A stretch of 8,524 nucleotides of DNA. Source: CAUZEO01 sp963578625. Lineage in GTDB: Bacteria > Verrucomicrobiota > Kiritimatiellia > SLOV01. The stretch is from assembly GCA_963578625.1 (NCBI GenBank), contig CAUZEO010000229.1, forward strand, positions 1 through 8,524, read 5' to 3'. Shown here piece by piece: positions 6,963-8,524 of the stretch. Numbering within the stretch: the first letter of the stretch is position 1; every line of letters starts with the position of its first letter. Both the position numbers and the translations under genes were made by a program. Under the pieces are notes generated by a model that was not told where the DNA came from, did not search any database, and saw only the letters and a list, made by a program, of their open reading frames with translations.

Positions 6963-8347
6963 TCCTGCTCCCGAAGCAGCGCGACCACTTCAGCCTGGCA
7001 ATAAAATCCCTGGCAGCGACCCTGCAGACATCGCGTCCGTCGGCGTAGGCCGTCCAAATTGGGAGGGGGGAGTTCAGTGAGAAACGTGTCGATCAACTCC
7101 CCGCGGGTGACTTTTTCGCAGTGACATACGATGCGGCCGTAATCCGCATTGAGTCGAATGAGATCATTGTTTCGGTACGGCCGTTGCTGGTTTTCCCCCA
7201 GGGGAGGAACTTTGATTGCCTCAAGCTCAGATTTTTTTCGGAGATTCAACCCCGAGCACGCCATTTTCTCTACCACGTATTCGGCGATACCCATTGACGC
7301 CGAAAGACCAGTGGACCGGATGCCTCCGACGCAGGCGTAGTGATCTTCGCCATCGATATGAATTTGATAATCTTTTTCGTTTGTGGCGGCCCGTATGCCC
7401 GCATAGGTAGACGTTATTTCTTCCGACATCAATCCCGGCAGGATGGCTTTGCCTTTCTCAAAAAGAGACTCAAGGCCTGTCACCGATGTCTCGGTGTCCA
7501 TCTTGTCATCGATGTCCTCCGCGGTGGGCCCGAGTAGAACATTCCCATAGACGGTAGGACAGACCAGGACACCCTTTGTTTTCGCCGACGGAATCGGCAG
7601 CAAGGTGTGATGGAGGAGGGAGGACGCGAACTTGTCATATACGATGAGCTCCCCTTTGCGCGGCGTGATTCGAAACCGATTCTGTCCCAGGAGTCGATCG
7701 ATTTCGTCGCTGAAAAGGCCGGCGGCATTGACGATCCAGGTTGCGCTGATTTCTTGCCCACCGCTCTCTATTCTGTACGTGTCCGGCTCCCGCCGTATCG
7801 TACTCACCGGGGCATCAAGGTAGAAGCGGACACCATTTGACTTCGCCTCAGAGGCAAACGCGAGGACGGGGCTGAACGGGCAGAGGATGCCCTCCTCGCG
7901 GATCAGCAACCCTCCCAGCGCTCCGGGCCCGATGTTCGGTTCGTGAGCGTACACCTCGTCCGCTGATTGCCGCTCAATTCGGTCAACCCCGTTGCGTTGA
8001 GCGTTCTCCTCAATTTCCGGCAGCCGATCGAGTTGCTCCTGATTCCAGGCAATCATCAAGGCGCCATTGATCTGGTACGCGATACCGGTGGCGTCACAGT
8101 ACTTGCGGAGCAGGGGATAGCTTTTGCGAAGCAGGGTTGCTTCAAGGGACTCGGGAGCGGCATCGAAACCGGTGTGAAAAATGGCGGTATTGGCTTTTGA
8201 GGTACCCATACCGACATCGGCCTGTGCTTCGATCAAGCAGGCATCGAGCCGATAGTGAGAAAGCGTACGGGCGATCGCGCATCCCACAACGCCGCCACCG
8301 ATTACCGCAACATCAAACCGGGAGACACCTGAACAGCTACTACTCAT
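6959..8347 (-). CDS. GlpA-like FAD-dependent dehydrogenase with C-terminal BFD [2Fe-2S] domain
   Basis: The 462-residue protein has a DAO-type FAD-binding domain: the dinucleotide motif 'VIGGGVVGCAIA' is at residues 15-26, a substrate-side segment 'TSKANTAIFHTGFDAAP' at 49-65, and a C-terminal FAD contact 'GGIRSTGLSASMGIAEYV' at 341-358. A BFD-like [2Fe-2S] domain follows, with cysteines C408, C410, C440 and C445 ('VCHCEKVTRGEL' and 'CLQGRC'). This architecture is that of GlpA-type glycerol-3-phosphate dehydrogenases and their relatives, including proteins related to L-2-hydroxyglutarate oxidase. The substrate is most likely glycerol 3-phosphate or a 2-hydroxyacid, but this cannot be settled from sequence. 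I chose ATG 8347, because a GTG at 8359 lies directly against the G-rich ribosome-binding stretch. No glpF, glpK or glpC-like gene is in the window. The gene overlaps the partner gene downstream and heads a two-gene unit; its promoter probably lies in 8348-8454. Confidence 0.93.
   Translation of the reverse strand: MSSSCSGVSRFDVAVIGGGVVGCAIARTLSHYRLDACLIEAQADVGMGTSKANTAIFHTGFDAAPESLEATLLRKSYPLLRKYCDATGIAYQINGALMIAWNQEQLDRLPEIEENAQRNGVDRIERQSADEVYAHEPNIGPGALGGLLIREEGILCPFSPVLAFASEAKSNGVRFYLDAPVSTIRREPDTYRIESGGQEISATWIVNAAGLFSDEIDRLLGQNRFRITPRKGELIVYDKFASSLLHHTLLPIPSAKTKGVLVCPTVYGNVLLGPTAEDIDDKMDTETSVTGLESLFEKGKAILPGLMSEEITSTYAGIRAATNEKDYQIHIDGEDHYACVGGIRSTGLSASMGIAEYVVEKMACSGLNLRKKSELEAIKVPPLGENQQRPYRNNDLIRLNADYGRIVCHCEKVTRGELIDTFLTELPPPNLDGLRRRTRCLQGRCQGFYCQAEVVALLREQD
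6968..6972 (-). promoter_or_regulatory. Internal ribosome binding site for the TTG-started oxidoreductase
   Basis: On the minus strand GGGAG lies 5 bases before the TTG start at 6962, inside the last codons of the upstream GlpA-like gene. With the 4-base stop/start overlap (TTGA) this suggests translational coupling of the two subunits, and it supports the rare TTG start. Confidence 0.6.
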
Positions 8348-8385
8348 AAAAACGTCCACCCCTTGTCCGCCAGAACCAATCCAAA

Positions 8386-8424
8386 GTCAACCCTATTTTA
8401 GGGACAGGCCCTTTATAGGTTGAC
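8386..8424. repeat. Imperfect 39-base hairpin upstream of a RAYT-like gene
   Basis: The arms GTCAACC (8386-8392) and GGTTGAC (8418-8424) pair perfectly. Inside them TAT (8394-8396) pairs with ATA (8415-8417), and AGGG (8400-8403) with CCCT (8409-8412), around a 5-base loop ACAGG. A bulged C and a small internal loop interrupt the 14-pair stem. It ends 30 bases before the start of the transposase-like gene and also lies in the upstream region of the GlpA-like gene on the other strand. The 'GGGACAGGCCC' core resembles, from memory, motifs found beside RAYT genes. It is therefore a candidate REP or transposon-end hairpin. Its minus-strand GTTGAC could also supply a -35 box to the GlpA-like gene, but the matching -10 is poor. 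Confidence 0.55.
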
Positions 8425-8440
8425 GGGGGTGGGGTGATGT

Positions 8441-8447
8441 GGGAGAG
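8441..8447 (+). promoter_or_regulatory. Ribosome binding site of the transposase-like gene
   Basis: GGGAGAG lies 7 bases before the ATG at 8455, which supports this start for the partial gene at the right edge. Confidence 0.5.
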
Positions 8448-8454
8448 TTTGAAT

Positions 8455-8524
8455 ATGAGGATGCGTCGAATTATTGGGGATCCTGGTGCAGCGTATCATT
8501 GTTTGTCTCGTGTGGTGGACCGTC
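8455..8524 (+). CDS. Y1/REP-associated tyrosine transposase-like protein, N-terminal fragment (runs off window)
   Basis: Only 23 codons are visible. They give a basic start followed by 'AAYHCLSRVVDR', which matches the characteristic N-terminus (x-Y-H-x-x-S-R-x-x-x-R) of Y1_Tnp proteins (IS200-like/RAYT, TnpA_REP). In this family the first strand of the HUH-type nuclease fold is followed later by an HxH motif and a catalytic tyrosine, both beyond the window. The gene is preceded by GGGAGAG at a good spacing and by a strong hairpin (8386-8424), as expected for a RAYT with its REP-like site. It is divergent from the GlpA-like gene. A second ATG at 8461 is an alternative start. Being so short, the call rests on the motif alone. 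Confidence 0.65.
   Translation, partial: MRMRRIIGDPGAAYHCLSRVVDR

Noticed and set aside
8425..8443. G-quadruplex-like G-rich run before the transposase-like gene
   Set aside because: Only three separate runs of three or more G are present, so the usual four-run rule is not met.
1..8524. CRISPR arrays, tRNA or rRNA genes, toxin-antitoxin or defence systems
   Set aside because: No regularly spaced repeats, no cloverleaf-like stretch and no relevant protein motifs were seen; nearly all sequence is explained by the listed genes.

Overview
The window is a moderately GC-rich, densely coded bacterial segment. It most resembles a planctomycete or a related PVC-group bacterium. The reasons are an exported sulfatase with a CxPSR active site, an exported PQQ-type beta-propeller protein opening with a 'WPQWRGPTGNG' segment, an ECF sigma-factor start beside a secreted protein of unknown function, and a Y1-type transposase start. 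This assignment is inference from gene content; there is no rRNA or other marker gene.

Left part (1-1200): a secreted protein of unknown function (90-1007) is followed by the N-terminal 48 or so codons of an ECF sigma-70 factor. Recognisable sigma homology stops near 1180. The sulfatase gene, on the opposite strand, ends with its stop codon at 1200-1202. The sigma gene is therefore truncated, and the position looks like a rearrangement or island boundary.

Middle part (1200-5672): a minus-strand sulfatase (1200-2978) is divergent from a plus-strand pair, a cytochrome P450 (3109-4341) and an exported beta-propeller protein (4353-5672) 11 bases downstream. The 130-base divergent control region carries a perfect 9-base inverted repeat with a 45-base spacer.

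Right part (5703-8347, minus strand): a two-gene unit. The first gene is a GlpA-like FAD oxidoreductase with a C-terminal BFD-type [2Fe-2S] domain. The second is a FAD/NAD(P) pyridine-nucleotide-type oxidoreductase whose TTG start overlaps the first gene's stop. They probably form one flavin-iron-sulfur dehydrogenase of the GlpA-like kind, with glycerol 3-phosphate or a 2-hydroxyacid as likely substrate. The unit converges on the beta-propeller gene with only 30 bases between the stop codons.

Right edge (8386-8524): an imperfect 39-base hairpin stands 30 bases before the start of a Y1/REP-associated tyrosine transposase (RAYT-like) gene, which runs off the window. All the full-length genes belong to recognisable families except the first. 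The features most worth a second look are the truncated sigma factor at the junction, the hairpin plus RAYT-like start, and the inverted repeat between the sulfatase and P450 genes.
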